Assembly: GCF_003116035.1 (NCBI RefSeq) | Contig: NZ_LGQW01000015.1 | Span: 2,018,892-2,082,891, forward strand | Direction: 5' to 3' | Source of the DNA: Azospirillum sp. TSH64 | GTDB taxonomy: Bacteria; Pseudomonadota; Alphaproteobacteria; Azospirillales; Azospirillaceae | Length of the DNA stretch: 64,000 nucleotides | In this document: in pieces, positions 1 through 7,747 of the stretch | Numbering within the stretch: position 1 is the first letter of the stretch | Layout: every line of letters starts with the position of its first letter | Made by a program: the position numbers and the translations under genes | Notes under the pieces: model-generated | What the model was told of the DNA's origin: nothing | Database searches by the model: none | What the model saw: the letters and a program-made list of their open reading frames with translations, nothing else

Positions 1-910
1 CGGTGGAATGGAGCAGCATGTAGCCGTCGCTGGTCGGCGTGTCTCCCGCCACCAGCACCGGCTTCTTCCATTGGTCGATGTAGGTGATGATCGCCGCGTG
101 CTTGCCGGCGAACCAGGTCAGCGGCGCCCACAGATAGGTGCCGAGTTCCAGGTCCATCGTCTTTGCCCAGTCGTATTTCCCCTCGGCGATCAGCTTGCGT
201 GCCGTGGTCACCTCGCCGGTCGCGCGGTTCTTCAGCAGCATGGTCACGCCGATGACATTCTGCGGCTTGACGTTGTATCCGTATTTCGGATCCGACACGA
301 CCATCCGGACCAGTTCCTCGCTGGCGGCGGTCACCACATAGACATCGATCCCGTTGGCGGTCAGATGGTTCACCAGTTCCTGCTGGCCGGTGTAGAATTT
401 GGGCGGGCTGACCTCGACCGTCTTGACCGCGTCGCCGTCGTAATAGGTGGCGGTGATCGGCTTGCCGTCGGCCAGCATCTCGTCGACGAAGCCCTTCAAT
501 TGGGTCAGGGTGAAACCGGAGAAAATCTGCGCGACCCACGGATAACAGACCTGATCGTCGATCTCGCACAGCCGGTAATAGTAGCTGTTGAGGCTTTCCT
601 TGTGCCCGTTCACGTCCTTGAACGGGATGATCTTCAAGGACGGATCCATGCTCTCGCGCGACAAAACGCCCTTGCGCTCCAGATAAGGCAGCAGGGATTC
701 CTCAAGGTCGTAGCGGTACAGCGTGTTGTCGGCATCGAACACCGCATAGGCGCCTTTGTTGGCATTGGCAAACGCCAGCGCCTTGAGGCTTGTCGCCGCC
801 TCCGCCGGCCAATGTGCGAGCGATTGGGGTGAGCCGGATTGGGCCATGGCGGTCATCGGAGCCATCGCGACCATGCCCGCGAGCAGCGCGGAGCGGAAAA
901 GTGTCTTCAT
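1..910 (-). CDS. Phosphorylcholine phosphatase-like HAD hydrolase (partial, C-terminus off window)
   Basis: The reading frame starts at an ATG whose first base is 910 and runs off the left edge with 303 codons visible. Residues 1-23 look like a Sec signal peptide ending AMA, so the enzyme is probably periplasmic. All four HAD motifs are visible: DADNT at residues 59-63 with the nucleophile Asp59, a TAAS motif II, a downstream Lys-containing stretch, and GDTPTSD near the visible end. The stretch YRYDLEESLLPYLE after motif I closely resembles Pseudomonas PchP, which releases choline from phosphorylcholine. About 50 residues are probably missing. It is separated by 236 bp from the C1 operon upstream. 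The GbdR-like regulator at 16161 would fit a choline connection, but that link is inferred. Confidence 0.8.
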   Translation of the reverse strand, partial: MKTLFRSALLAGMVAMAPMTAMAQSGSPQSLAHWPAEAATSLKALAFANANKGAYAVFDADNTLYRYDLEESLLPYLERKGVLSRESMDPSLKIIPFKDVNGHKESLNSYYYRLCEIDDQVCYPWVAQIFSGFTLTQLKGFVDEMLADGKPITATYYDGDAVKTVEVSPPKFYTGQQELVNHLTANGIDVYVVTAASEELVRMVVSDPKYGYNVKPQNVIGVTMLLKNRATGEVTTARKLIAEGKYDWAKTMDLELGTYLWAPLTWFAGKHAAIITYIDQWKKPVLVAGDTPTSDGYMLLHST

Positions 911-1146
911 CTGTGCCCTCTCTTCCCTGTTCAAAGACATGATTTTTTAAGACCGGAGCCACTGTGTTAAAGTGACGCCGGTTGTTCTGGGAATTATCCC
1001 GAACTTCCCAAGTTTTTTCAGTTGAGAGACACAGTTTATGACAGATTAATTACAGATGTCCACTGAATCTAATTTTGAAATTCCGTCGCAGATTGGCCTG
1101 AACTTGTCGTCTATACAGAAGAATTTCTTGAAACATCTGCGAACGA
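911..1146. other. AT-richer intergenic region between the C1 operon and the phosphatase gene
   Basis: This 236-bp spacer is clearly richer in A+T than its flanks. It must hold the end of the minus-strand operon that finishes with the Gre-like gene and the promoter of the phosphatase gene. I see only a small 5-1-5 inverted repeat (AAGAATTTCTT, near 1119) and no convincing stem followed by a T-run, so transcription may partly read through. No coding sequence is supported here. Confidence 0.4.
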
Positions 1147-1629
1147 TCAGTTCGGAGAGACCGAACGGATGGTCAGAGACAGGGCTTTACCCCGGCGCGG
1201 CCATTCCACCACGTCGCCGACCCGTCCGCCGACCAGCGCCTCGCCCAACGGGGATTGCCAGCTGATGCGGCCGTCAGCGGGGTCGGCCTCTTCCCCGCCG
1301 ACCAGTGTGAAGGTCCACCGGCGCCCGGTCTCATCCTCGGCGACGACGACGGAGCCGAAGCCGGCTTCCTCAGCCGGGCCGGATGGGCGCACCACCACGG
1401 CGGCGGCCAGCCGGGCGCGCAACAGGTCGGCGCGCCGCTTGGCGCTGCTCATCGCCTGCCGGTCCTCCGGTGCATCCGAGCCGCGCAACTGCGCGACCTC
1501 GGCGTCGGCCGCGGCAAGTTCCTCCTGCCAAGTGGCGACGGTGGCGGCGGACACATGCAGCGGCCCGTTGACCTGGGGCAGCGGCCCCTCGGTCTCGGCA
1601 TCGCTTTCCTTGACGAAGGCGCGGCTCAT
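1147..1629 (-). CDS. GreA/GreB-family transcript-cleavage factor-like protein
   Basis: This 160-residue protein has Gre-factor architecture. An N-terminal helical hairpin (about residues 25-75, with alternating Ala/Leu and Asp/Arg around an acidic GSDAPED turn) is followed by a C-terminal FKBP-like domain. That domain contains the conserved patterns GSVVVAEDE, ISWQSPLGEALVG and VGDVVEW. Family members rescue backtracked RNA polymerase. The start at 1629 (MSRAFVKE) was chosen over a longer frame because it leaves a 10-bp gap after the upstream H4MPT gene. It is the last gene of the minus-strand C1 transcript, an unusual place for a Gre protein. It could be a Gre paralogue with a specialised target. 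Confidence 0.75.
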   Translation of the reverse strand: MSRAFVKESDAETEGPLPQVNGPLHVSAATVATWQEELAAADAEVAQLRGSDAPEDRQAMSSAKRRADLLRARLAAAVVVRPSGPAEEAGFGSVVVAEDETGRRWTFTLVGGEEADPADGRISWQSPLGEALVGGRVGDVVEWPRRGKALSLTIRSVSPN

Positions 1630-1639
1630 CCCGGTTCCC

Positions 1640-2689
1640 TCAGCCCAGCAGCGCCATGGCCGCGGCGGGAGCGCAGCTTGCGACCCAACCCTGACCGGGG
1701 GCACCCACTACATCGCAGAAATCCACGCAGGGGCGGCCAAGCCGGGCGGCCACCTCCGTCACCACGGCACGCCCGACACCGGCCCCGACCACGGGCGCAT
1801 CCTGCGGCAGGGGCGGCGCACCGGCGGACAGCACCCGCGAGGCGGCATCATGGATGCAGCGCAGCTGGCGTTCGACCAGATCGCCGGCCATGGCCCGCCA
1901 GACCGCCGGATCGTAATCGCCGGCATCATGGCCGACCATGCGGGCCAAACGGCGCAGGCTGGCCTCGACCGTCTTGGCTCCGTTGTCAGCCGCCGGGTGT
2001 TGGTCCGCAGCCTCGTCCAGCCGGCCCAGCACGCGGTAGAGGTCGGCGCTGGTGGCGAAATACTCGGCCATCATCGGCAACCGCTCGCCAGCGACCAGGG
2101 CGGTGCGCTCCATCGCCATCACCGCCGTGCGGGTCAGCCCGGTATAGAGCAGTTCCTCCACCGCCATCCGGTCATGATCGGTGACGCCGCGCGCCACCAC
2201 CGCGCCGTCGCACACCGGCACGATGTCGGTGGTGGTGCTGCCCATGTCGATCAGCAGCGCCGCCGGCAGGCGCCGCGCGATCACGGCAGCGGTCGCCATC
2301 CAGTTGGCCGAGGCCACGTCCATCACCTGTCCGCGCGCCTCCTGCGGCGACAGCAGCCCGCGCCGTCCGGCATAGACTCGCAGCCGCCCCGGCGGCACGG
2401 CCGCGGCGATGCGGTCGATCAGCGTGTGCACGCCCTGGGTGCGGTCGTCGAACAGGTCGACCAGTTCGCCCGTCATCGTCACCACATGGTCGGCATCGAC
2501 CGGCAAACGTTCCAACATTGTGGACAGCGCCGTGTCCAGCTCGCCCAGCCCTTGCCAGAGCCGGCACGGCACCTGCACGGCATCGCGCAACCGGCCACCC
2601 TCAGCCCAGGCCGCCTTCAGATGGGCACCGCCGATGTCCCAGCCGATAACCGCCATCCCTTTGTGAGCCGTTCCACGGGTGTCAAGCAT
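1640..2689 (-). CDS. Hydantoinase/ASKHA-fold H4MPT-linked C1 pathway protein
   Basis: A 349-residue protein of the hydantoinase A/acetone carboxylase-like superfamily. It begins with the nucleotide-binding signature GWDIGGAHLKAA and has a second phosphate-binding signature, LLIDMGSTTTDIV, in the middle. It matches what is known of the uncharacterised H4MPT-linked C1 transfer protein found with fae/mch/fhc in methylotrophs and in methanogens. Its reaction is not established. The start at 2689 is favoured because GGAGG lies six bases upstream; a start at 2656 is possible. Its first 8 bp overlap the end of the ATP-grasp gene, which suggests translational coupling. Confidence 0.78.
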   Translation of the reverse strand: MLDTRGTAHKGMAVIGWDIGGAHLKAAWAEGGRLRDAVQVPCRLWQGLGELDTALSTMLERLPVDADHVVTMTGELVDLFDDRTQGVHTLIDRIAAAVPPGRLRVYAGRRGLLSPQEARGQVMDVASANWMATAAVIARRLPAALLIDMGSTTTDIVPVCDGAVVARGVTDHDRMAVEELLYTGLTRTAVMAMERTALVAGERLPMMAEYFATSADLYRVLGRLDEAADQHPAADNGAKTVEASLRRLARMVGHDAGDYDPAVWRAMAGDLVERQLRCIHDAASRVLSAGAPPLPQDAPVVGAGVGRAVVTEVAARLGRPCVDFCDVVGAPGQGWVASCAPAAAMALLG

Positions 2690-3680
2690 GCGCATCCTCC
2701 CGGCCGGCATCGGCCGATCTGGTGTGGAACAGAACCAGGATGTCGCTTGCCGGGTTCCAGCCCAGCACCCGCGACAGCCCGGAATAGCCGACGGACAGGC
2801 GCGGATTCACCTCCACCACCACCGGGCCGTTCGCATCAGGGCCATCCGGCCGGTCGATGAGGTCCACGGCGACATAGCCGCGCAAGCCCGGGATCGCGGC
2901 GGCAATGGCACGCGCCAGCGGTTCCCAGGCGGCGCGGCGGTGCTCCATCGCCCCGACATCGACGCCATGGAAGGAGAAGCTGCCGCTCCCACGCTCCACC
3001 TTCTGGCGGTTGCAGCCGAGCAGCCTGACGCCGCCGGCACCATCGACCAGCATGGACAGGCTGCACGCCTCGCCTTCGATCAGCGGCTGGACGATCCAGC
3101 GGCCCGCGTGCGGCGGCCTCCAATTGGCGATGTCGTCGACGATGAAGGTGTCGAGGCAGCCGGCGCCGTCGTCCGGTTTCACCACATGGCGGGCGGCAGG
3201 CGGCGGTGGTGCGCCGAAAGGGACGGTGGGAACGGTCGCGATGCCATGGGCGGCCAGCCGGGCCGCCGTCGCCGTCTTCGACGACGCCAGAGCGATGGCG
3301 TCGGGCGCACAGGCGACCACCGGCAGGCCGGTGTCGCGGAACAGGGCGGTCACGTGCCCCAGCAGCCCGTCGGTCTCCGGCGCAATCGGCCAGACCACAT
3401 CGCACAGGGCAGCCGCGGCTCGCCAGCGCGCCTCCGGTTCCTCACCCGGCGCCACCGGGAACAGGGCGACCCGCTCCGGCGGAAAGGATGGTGGGGAAAG
3501 GCGGTTGTCCCAGCACAGCGTGACGTGCAGTCCATCCAGAGCGATCAGGTCGCCGACCAGGGCCGCGACCATCGCGTTGGCCTCCGCCATCAGGTCGGTC
3601 GGAAGCGGCCCGTTGCACAGCGCGCCGCCGGTGACATACTCGCAGACCAGAATCCGACGAAGGCTGTTCTCCATGGACAT
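2682..3680 (-). CDS. ATP-grasp ligase, MfnD-like (methylofuran biosynthesis)
   Basis: About 332 residues with an ATP-grasp fold. The N-terminal ILVCEYVTGGAL is typical of tyramine/tyrosine-glutamate ligases. A central ATP-binding segment begins at HVVKPDDGAG, and the C-terminal metal-binding motif is VVEVNPRLSVGYSG. MfnD adds glutamate to tyramine in methanofuran synthesis, and homologues sit in methylotroph H4MPT clusters, where tyrosine-containing methylofuran is made. Assignment to that step is by family and context. Starts at 3692, 3680 and 3674 are all possible and none has a strong ribosome site. Every option overlaps or abuts the start of the divergent HisA-like gene at 3673. Confidence 0.72.
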   Translation of the reverse strand: MSMENSLRRILVCEYVTGGALCNGPLPTDLMAEANAMVAALVGDLIALDGLHVTLCWDNRLSPPSFPPERVALFPVAPGEEPEARWRAAAALCDVVWPIAPETDGLLGHVTALFRDTGLPVVACAPDAIALASSKTATAARLAAHGIATVPTVPFGAPPPPAARHVVKPDDGAGCLDTFIVDDIANWRPPHAGRWIVQPLIEGEACSLSMLVDGAGGVRLLGCNRQKVERGSGSFSFHGVDVGAMEHRRAAWEPLARAIAAAIPGLRGYVAVDLIDRPDGPDANGPVVVEVNPRLSVGYSGLSRVLGWNPASDILVLFHTRSADAGREDAHA

Positions 3681-4416
3681 CGTTCCCGTCATCGACCTGC
3701 TGGGCGGGCAGGTGGTTCATGCCAAGCGGGGGGAGCGCGACCGCTACCGCCCCATCGAAAGCGCGCTGACCGCAGGATCGTCACCGCAGGATATCGTGGC
3801 GGCACTGCTGGCGCTGCAACCCTTCCGCGCCTGCTATGTCGCCGACCTCGACGCGATCCCCGGGCAGGGCGACCATCGCTCCACCGTCGCCGCTCTCCAG
3901 GCGCGCTGGCCGGAGGTCGCCTTCTGGGTCGATGCAGGGCTGGCGACGGTGGACGATTGCCGCCGCTGGCTGGATGCCGGGATCCGCCATCTGGTGATCG
4001 GCAGCGAAAGCCAGACGGACGGCAAGACGCTGGAGACGGCACTGGCGCTGACCGGCGGGGACCGGGTGGCGCTGTCGCTGGATGTCCGGCGGGGCGAGCC
4101 GCTGGGTCCGGCGGCTTTGCACGAGGACACCGGCCTCTGGCCCTCCCGGGTGATCGCCATGACGCTGGACCGGGTCGGCTCGGGCGAGGGGCCGGACCTC
4201 GACCGCATCGCCACGCTGGCGGCCCGACGCCCGGGGATCCGGGTGTGGGGTGCCGGCGGGGTGCGCGATGCGGCGGACTTGGAGGCGCTGGCGCGGCACG
4301 GAACCGATGCCGTGCTGGTGGCCAGCGCACTCCACGACCGGCGCCTCGACGCCGGAACGCTCGCCCGCTTCGTCTCCGGTCAGCCGGTTGCCGGTCAGGA
4401 GGCGGCGAAGGGGTGA
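3673..4416 (+). CDS. HisA/HisF-related TIM-barrel protein of the H4MPT cluster
   Basis: A 247-residue (beta/alpha)8 protein beginning [13 protein letters not shown], like the HisA phosphoribosyl isomerase family. It keeps the HisA-type phosphate-binding ends ([24 protein letters not shown]). Homologues of this divergent HisA-like subfamily occur in H4MPT/methanofuran clusters, with no firmly known reaction. AAGG lies about nine bases before the ATG. It is the only plus-strand gene among the minus-strand C1 genes here. Its start overlaps the start of the MfnD-like gene, and its last 22 bp overlap the end of fae on the other strand. Confidence 0.78.
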   Translation: MDIVPVIDLLGGQVVHAKRGERDRYRPIESALTAGSSPQDIVAALLALQPFRACYVADLDAIPGQGDHRSTVAALQARWPEVAFWVDAGLATVDDCRRWLDAGIRHLVIGSESQTDGKTLETALALTGGDRVALSLDVRRGEPLGPAALHEDTGLWPSRVIAMTLDRVGSGEGPDLDRIATLAARRPGIRVWGAGGVRDAADLEALARHGTDAVLVASALHDRRLDAGTLARFVSGQPVAGQEAAKG

Positions 4417-4904
4417 ACCGCGGCGGCCATGCCGTCCAGCATCTCCTTGGCGGTCGGGCTGCCGGCGATGGCGCGCTTGAGCGCCAGCTTGGTGGCCTCG
4501 TGGTTGTAGTCCTGGATTTTGCGGTCGTCCTCCGCCTGCCAGTGGATGAAGACGCCGACCGAGATGAACAGGTCGTCTGCCTCGTCCGCCGGAATGGTTC
4601 CGTCCTCGACGCATTCAGCGACCGCCAGGGCGACGGCGCGCTGGGCCGGGCCGAACATCTGCACAGCCTGCTTGGCGTTCTTGATCGTCACTTTGTTGAA
4701 CATGACGGTCGAGGGCTTGACCATCAGGTTCGGCGCGAGCACGGCCAGCAGGCCGTTCACCCCTTCCTTCTGGTTGGTCAGGGTCTGGCAGAAGGCGGTC
4801 TCGGCGGCGCTGCCGCGCGGGCCGACGATGAGATCGATGTGGGCGACCTCGTTGCCGTCGCCGACCAGAGCTTCGCCGACCATAACCTTGTCGATCTTAG
4901 ACAT
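4395..4904 (-). CDS. fae: Formaldehyde-activating enzyme
   Basis: This 169-residue protein catalyses condensation of formaldehyde with H4MPT to methylene-H4MPT, the entry reaction of the pathway. It shows the diagnostic [18 protein letters not shown] stretch with the active-site histidine (His22 here), followed by [11 protein letters not shown], and later [16 protein letters not shown] and [11 protein letters not shown]. Length and ending (VHPFAAS) match methylotroph Fae proteins. AAGGGA lies seven bases before the ATG. The start lies inside the end of the upstream CitG-like frame, and the 3' end overlaps the convergent HisA-like gene. Confidence 0.96.
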   Translation of the reverse strand: MSKIDKVMVGEALVGDGNEVAHIDLIVGPRGSAAETAFCQTLTNQKEGVNGLLAVLAPNLMVKPSTVMFNKVTIKNAKQAVQMFGPAQRAVALAVAECVEDGTIPADEADDLFISVGVFIHWQAEDDRKIQDYNHEATKLALKRAIAGSPTAKEMLDGMAAAVHPFAAS

Positions 4905-5854
4905 TGCGCATCCCTTGCGATGGTTGGTTCGATCAGAGTCCGCCGGTTGTCGTCCGGCGGCCACGGTCCGGCCGGCAGCTCGCCGGCCAGCCGAAGCACG
5001 AACAGGCAGGCCACCGTCAGATCGGCGGACGTGCCCGGATTGAGGCCGCGGCGCTTCAGCGCGCGGTCGAAAGCGAGAAGCCGGTGGGCGGTTGCCGGAT
5101 GTCCGCCAAAGGCAGAACCGGTGGATAGCCGACGTTCCAACCGGAACGCCTGCTCCCGCACCCGCTCCGCCACTGCCGCGCCATGCTTGCGGGCGATGTG
5201 GGTGTCGGGGTGCAGGGCCATGAAGCCCAGATGGATGGCGCTCGCCGCTTCCGCCGGACTGGCGCCGCGACGCAGGGCCGAGCGTCCGCGCGCGACGCCG
5301 AAGGTGAAGACGTCGGCGAAGGCGGTGGCGTACTGCCGGGCGATCAGGTCGCGGCCGGCCGCCGCAGTCATCGCGGCCCGCAGGTCGACACGCGGGGCCT
5401 CGGCGACGTCATGCTGCCGGGCGTCCCCCAGCCCGGCCGGCAGAGCCAGGCGGATGGCCGCGAAGGCGTCGGCGGCATCGGCGACGCTCAGCCGGTCGAG
5501 CACGCGCGCCAGCCTCAGCCGCAGCGGCTCCCCTTTGTCACGGCACAGCGCCGCGGCGGCGAGCGGCGCCAGCAGCAGGACGATGCCGAGATTGGTGTTG
5601 CAGCCGGCGACTTCCTGCGTCGCCGCGACCGCATGCAGGATCGCCTCCCCCACCCGGCGGCCCGGCGTGGCGAGGATCGGGGCGATGGCGGCGGCACTGT
5701 CGAGGAACTGCGCCACGCTCATCCCATGGCCGTCGGCATGGATGTGGACGTTGCCGGGCTTAAGCGCCATCAACTCCAGCCGGCAGGCGGTTAACACCGC
5801 CTCCTCCACCAAGGCCCGGCAATCGTGGAGCGGGGTCGGCAGCAGGGCGCTCAT
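4778..5854 (-). CDS. CitG/MdcB-like triphosphoribosyl-dephospho-CoA synthase family protein
   Basis: A 358-residue frame of the CitG family, which transfers ribosyl-phosphate groups to nucleotides. Visible family features are [11 protein letters not shown] near residue 30, [20 protein letters not shown] around residue 80, and [16 protein letters not shown] towards the end. Homologues accompany H4MPT genes in methylotrophs and may act on a pterin or cofactor precursor (inference). The start at 5854 forms an ATGA overlap with the preceding ligase gene. After the normal family end, about 50 low-complexity Ser/Arg/Pro residues are encoded out of frame over the first 127 bp of fae. This tail may be an artefact of a lost stop codon or a sequencing frameshift. 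Confidence 0.8.
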   Translation of the reverse strand: MSALLPTPLHDCRALVEEAVLTACRLELMALKPGNVHIHADGHGMSVAQFLDSAAAIAPILATPGRRVGEAILHAVAATQEVAGCNTNLGIVLLLAPLAAAALCRDKGEPLRLRLARVLDRLSVADAADAFAAIRLALPAGLGDARQHDVAEAPRVDLRAAMTAAAGRDLIARQYATAFADVFTFGVARGRSALRRGASPAEAASAIHLGFMALHPDTHIARKHGAAVAERVREQAFRLERRLSTGSAFGGHPATAHRLLAFDRALKRRGLNPGTSADLTVACLFVLRLAGELPAGPWPPDDNRRTLIEPTIARDAQCLRSTRLWSAKLWSATATRSPTSISSSARAAAPPRPPSARP

Positions 5855-6768
5855 CCCACCCTCCGCGCATCTGCCGGCACCGGTGAGGCCGATGCCAGAC
5901 GGGCCAGGACGAGATCGGCCAGCGCCTGCGCCACGTCCACCGGCGTCACCGCCTGCAAGCCACGCCATGCCGGCATGCTGTTGACCTCCAGCACCAGGAA
6001 GCGGCCGTCGGGCGCACGGATCACATCCACCCCGGCATAATCGGCGCCGACGGCGGCGGCGGCGACCACCGCCAGATCGCCCAGCATGCCGCCCGGACTG
6101 GCGGGATGGCAGCGAGCCCCCTGCTTGACGTTGGTGATCCAGTGGTCGCCCTGGCGGACCATGGCAGCGAGCGGACGCCCGTCCACTACGAAGACGCGCC
6201 AGTCGAACCAGCCGCCATCGGCCGCACCGACATACTCCTGCAAATGGTAGACACCCGCGACCTCCTCCGGACCGGGCAGAGCCATGCCGGGATCGAGCCG
6301 GCGCAGCCCCTTGCCCTGCGACCCGAACAGCGGCTTCAGCACCACAGACCGTCCCTCGCCATGGAGGGCGGCCAGGATCGCGGTGGCCTGGACCGGATCG
6401 GCGACGCTCCAGGTGCGCGGGGTCGGCACCCCGGCCGCAACCAGCCGGTAGGCGGTGGCGCTCTTGTCGACGCAGCGTTCGATGGCCGCGGGAGTGTTGG
6501 CAACCGGCACCCCGCCATGGGCCAGCGCATGCAGCACGCCAAGCCGCAGCGTCACCTGCTCGAAACTGCCGGCGGAGATGGTGCGGACCAGACAGGCGTC
6601 GGGCAGTCCGCCATCGAAGCCCGGAATCACCGGCCCCTCCGGGCCGAAGCCGCAGACGCTGAGCGACACCGGAACCGCCTTCGCGCCAAGCCGGGCGAAG
6701 GCGGCGGTCAGCCGCCGGGTGTGCCAGTCGGCGCCGTCCACGAAGATGGCGATGCGGGTCCGCCCCAT
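5851..6768 (-). CDS. RimK-like ATP-grasp ligase (H4MPT cluster)
   Basis: A 305-residue ATP-grasp enzyme resembling RimK and MptN-type alpha-L-glutamate ligases. It shows VVLKPLFGSQGKGLRRL (ATP-binding loop), YHLQEYV, DWRVFVVDG and a C-terminal YAGVDVIRAPDGRFLVLEVNSMPAW with the metal-binding Glu and Asn. In the archaeal route MptN adds glutamate to the cofactor side chain. A comparable amino-acid ligation in bacterial dephospho-H4MPT or methylofuran synthesis is likely but unproven. The start at 6768 lies 13 bp after the mch stop codon. Its end forms an ATGA junction with the CitG-like gene. Confidence 0.8.
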   Translation of the reverse strand: MGRTRIAIFVDGADWHTRRLTAAFARLGAKAVPVSLSVCGFGPEGPVIPGFDGGLPDACLVRTISAGSFEQVTLRLGVLHALAHGGVPVANTPAAIERCVDKSATAYRLVAAGVPTPRTWSVADPVQATAILAALHGEGRSVVLKPLFGSQGKGLRRLDPGMALPGPEEVAGVYHLQEYVGAADGGWFDWRVFVVDGRPLAAMVRQGDHWITNVKQGARCHPASPGGMLGDLAVVAAAAVGADYAGVDVIRAPDGRFLVLEVNSMPAWRGLQAVTPVDVAQALADLVLARLASASPVPADARRVG

Positions 6769-6781
6769 GCCCCGGCCTCCC

Positions 6782-7747
6782 CTACCCGCCGATGCCGAAG
6801 GAACGGTCGAGCAGCGCCGGAGCCAGCGCCCCAGCGGTGAAGCTCCGTCCGCTCTCGAAGGCGGTGACGATGACGCGGGCCGGGCTGAACAGCATCGGGT
6901 CGATCTTGAAGAAGTCGAAGCCGCTCGCCGCAAACAGGTCGGCGAAGGGCCGACCATAGTCGGCGGAGGCCGAACTGGGCAGGCGGGCCGCCAGATCGGC
7001 CGCGTCGTCGTCCGGACCGTCGACCAGCAGATGGACGGTTCCGCCGAACAGGATGGCGTCGTTGGTCCGGCCCATCGCCTGGACGAAATCGCGCCCCGGC
7101 GGCGGCAACGGCGCGCAGCCGACGCCGTCGCGCACCCGCTCCAGCGGGAAATGGAGGGCGTGCAGCTTGTGCAGCCCGACCTCCAGCACGCGGGCGACGA
7201 TCTGGACCATGCCGGCCGGGCTGCGGGTCGGCGTCAGGATCAGGGTCACGCGCTCCGCCGGCACGCCGCAGTCTCGCGCCACCTTCTCCACCACCGAGAC
7301 CGGCGGCCGCTTGTCCGTCTCCAGCACCAGCACGGCGCGGTCGGCCATGTCGCGATAGCCGAGTTCGGCGAACAAAGGCTCCTTGACTGCCAGGGCCCTG
7401 CCGGGACCGGAACCCAAGGCCGAGAATTTCTCGCCCGACAGGCTCCAGCCCGCATATTGGCTGCCGAGGCAGGCCAGGATCGGATCGGTGGCCGTCACCG
7501 TCACCTGCGCCGGCCAATGGACGAAGGGGGAATCCATGGCGATGCGCACGCTGCCGGCACCGCCCAGGCAAATCTCGGCGATGCGGCGCCCGGCCTCCAG
7601 GCTGCCCGGCCGGTCGATGCCGACATCGATCACGGTGCAGCCGGCGGGATGCTGCTCCACCCCGATCCGCAGCATGGCGGCGTCCGCCACCAGGGCATGG
7701 ACCAGGGGGGCGGCAAGCCGATTAACACTGAAGGGAAGCGAGGCCAT
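6782..7747 (-). CDS. mch: Methenyl-H4MPT cyclohydrolase
   Basis: A 321-residue cytoplasmic enzyme that hydrolyses methenyl-H4MPT to N5-formyl-H4MPT, the step between MtdB and the Fhc complex. It has the normal family length and recognisable segments: TVIDVGIDRPGSLEAGRRIAE, SQYAGWSLSG, FSALGSGPGRALA, the central ILTPTRSPAGMVQIVARVLE, and GRTNDAILFGG. The start MASLPFS at 7747 matches the usual N-terminus NRLAAPLV a few residues on. It overlaps the upstream ATP-grasp gene by 26 bp and belongs to the same minus-strand transcript as mtdB and fae. Confidence 0.95.
   Translation of the reverse strand: MASLPFSVNRLAAPLVHALVADAAMLRIGVEQHPAGCTVIDVGIDRPGSLEAGRRIAEICLGGAGSVRIAMDSPFVHWPAQVTVTATDPILACLGSQYAGWSLSGEKFSALGSGPGRALAVKEPLFAELGYRDMADRAVLVLETDKRPPVSVVEKVARDCGVPAERVTLILTPTRSPAGMVQIVARVLEVGLHKLHALHFPLERVRDGVGCAPLPPPGRDFVQAMGRTNDAILFGGTVHLLVDGPDDDAADLAARLPSSASADYGRPFADLFAASGFDFFKIDPMLFSPARVIVTAFESGRSFTAGALAPALLDRSFGIGG

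Noticed and set aside
1056..1265. Small plus-strand open frame starting in the spacer before the Gre-like gene.
   Set aside because: Its second half is an Arg/Pro-rich shadow of the Gre-like gene and no ribosome site is visible; the normal-looking first part only reflects the A+T-rich spacer.
4930..5854. The CitG-like gene considered as a pseudogene because of its odd tail.
   Set aside because: The complete family domain is intact before the tail, so I kept it as a CDS and reported the overlap as a finding.
2679..5984. A 1101-codon plus-strand open frame across the C1 genes.
   Set aside because: It is a high-GC shadow of well-recognised minus-strand genes (ATP-grasp, fae, CitG-like) and has no recognisable domain.
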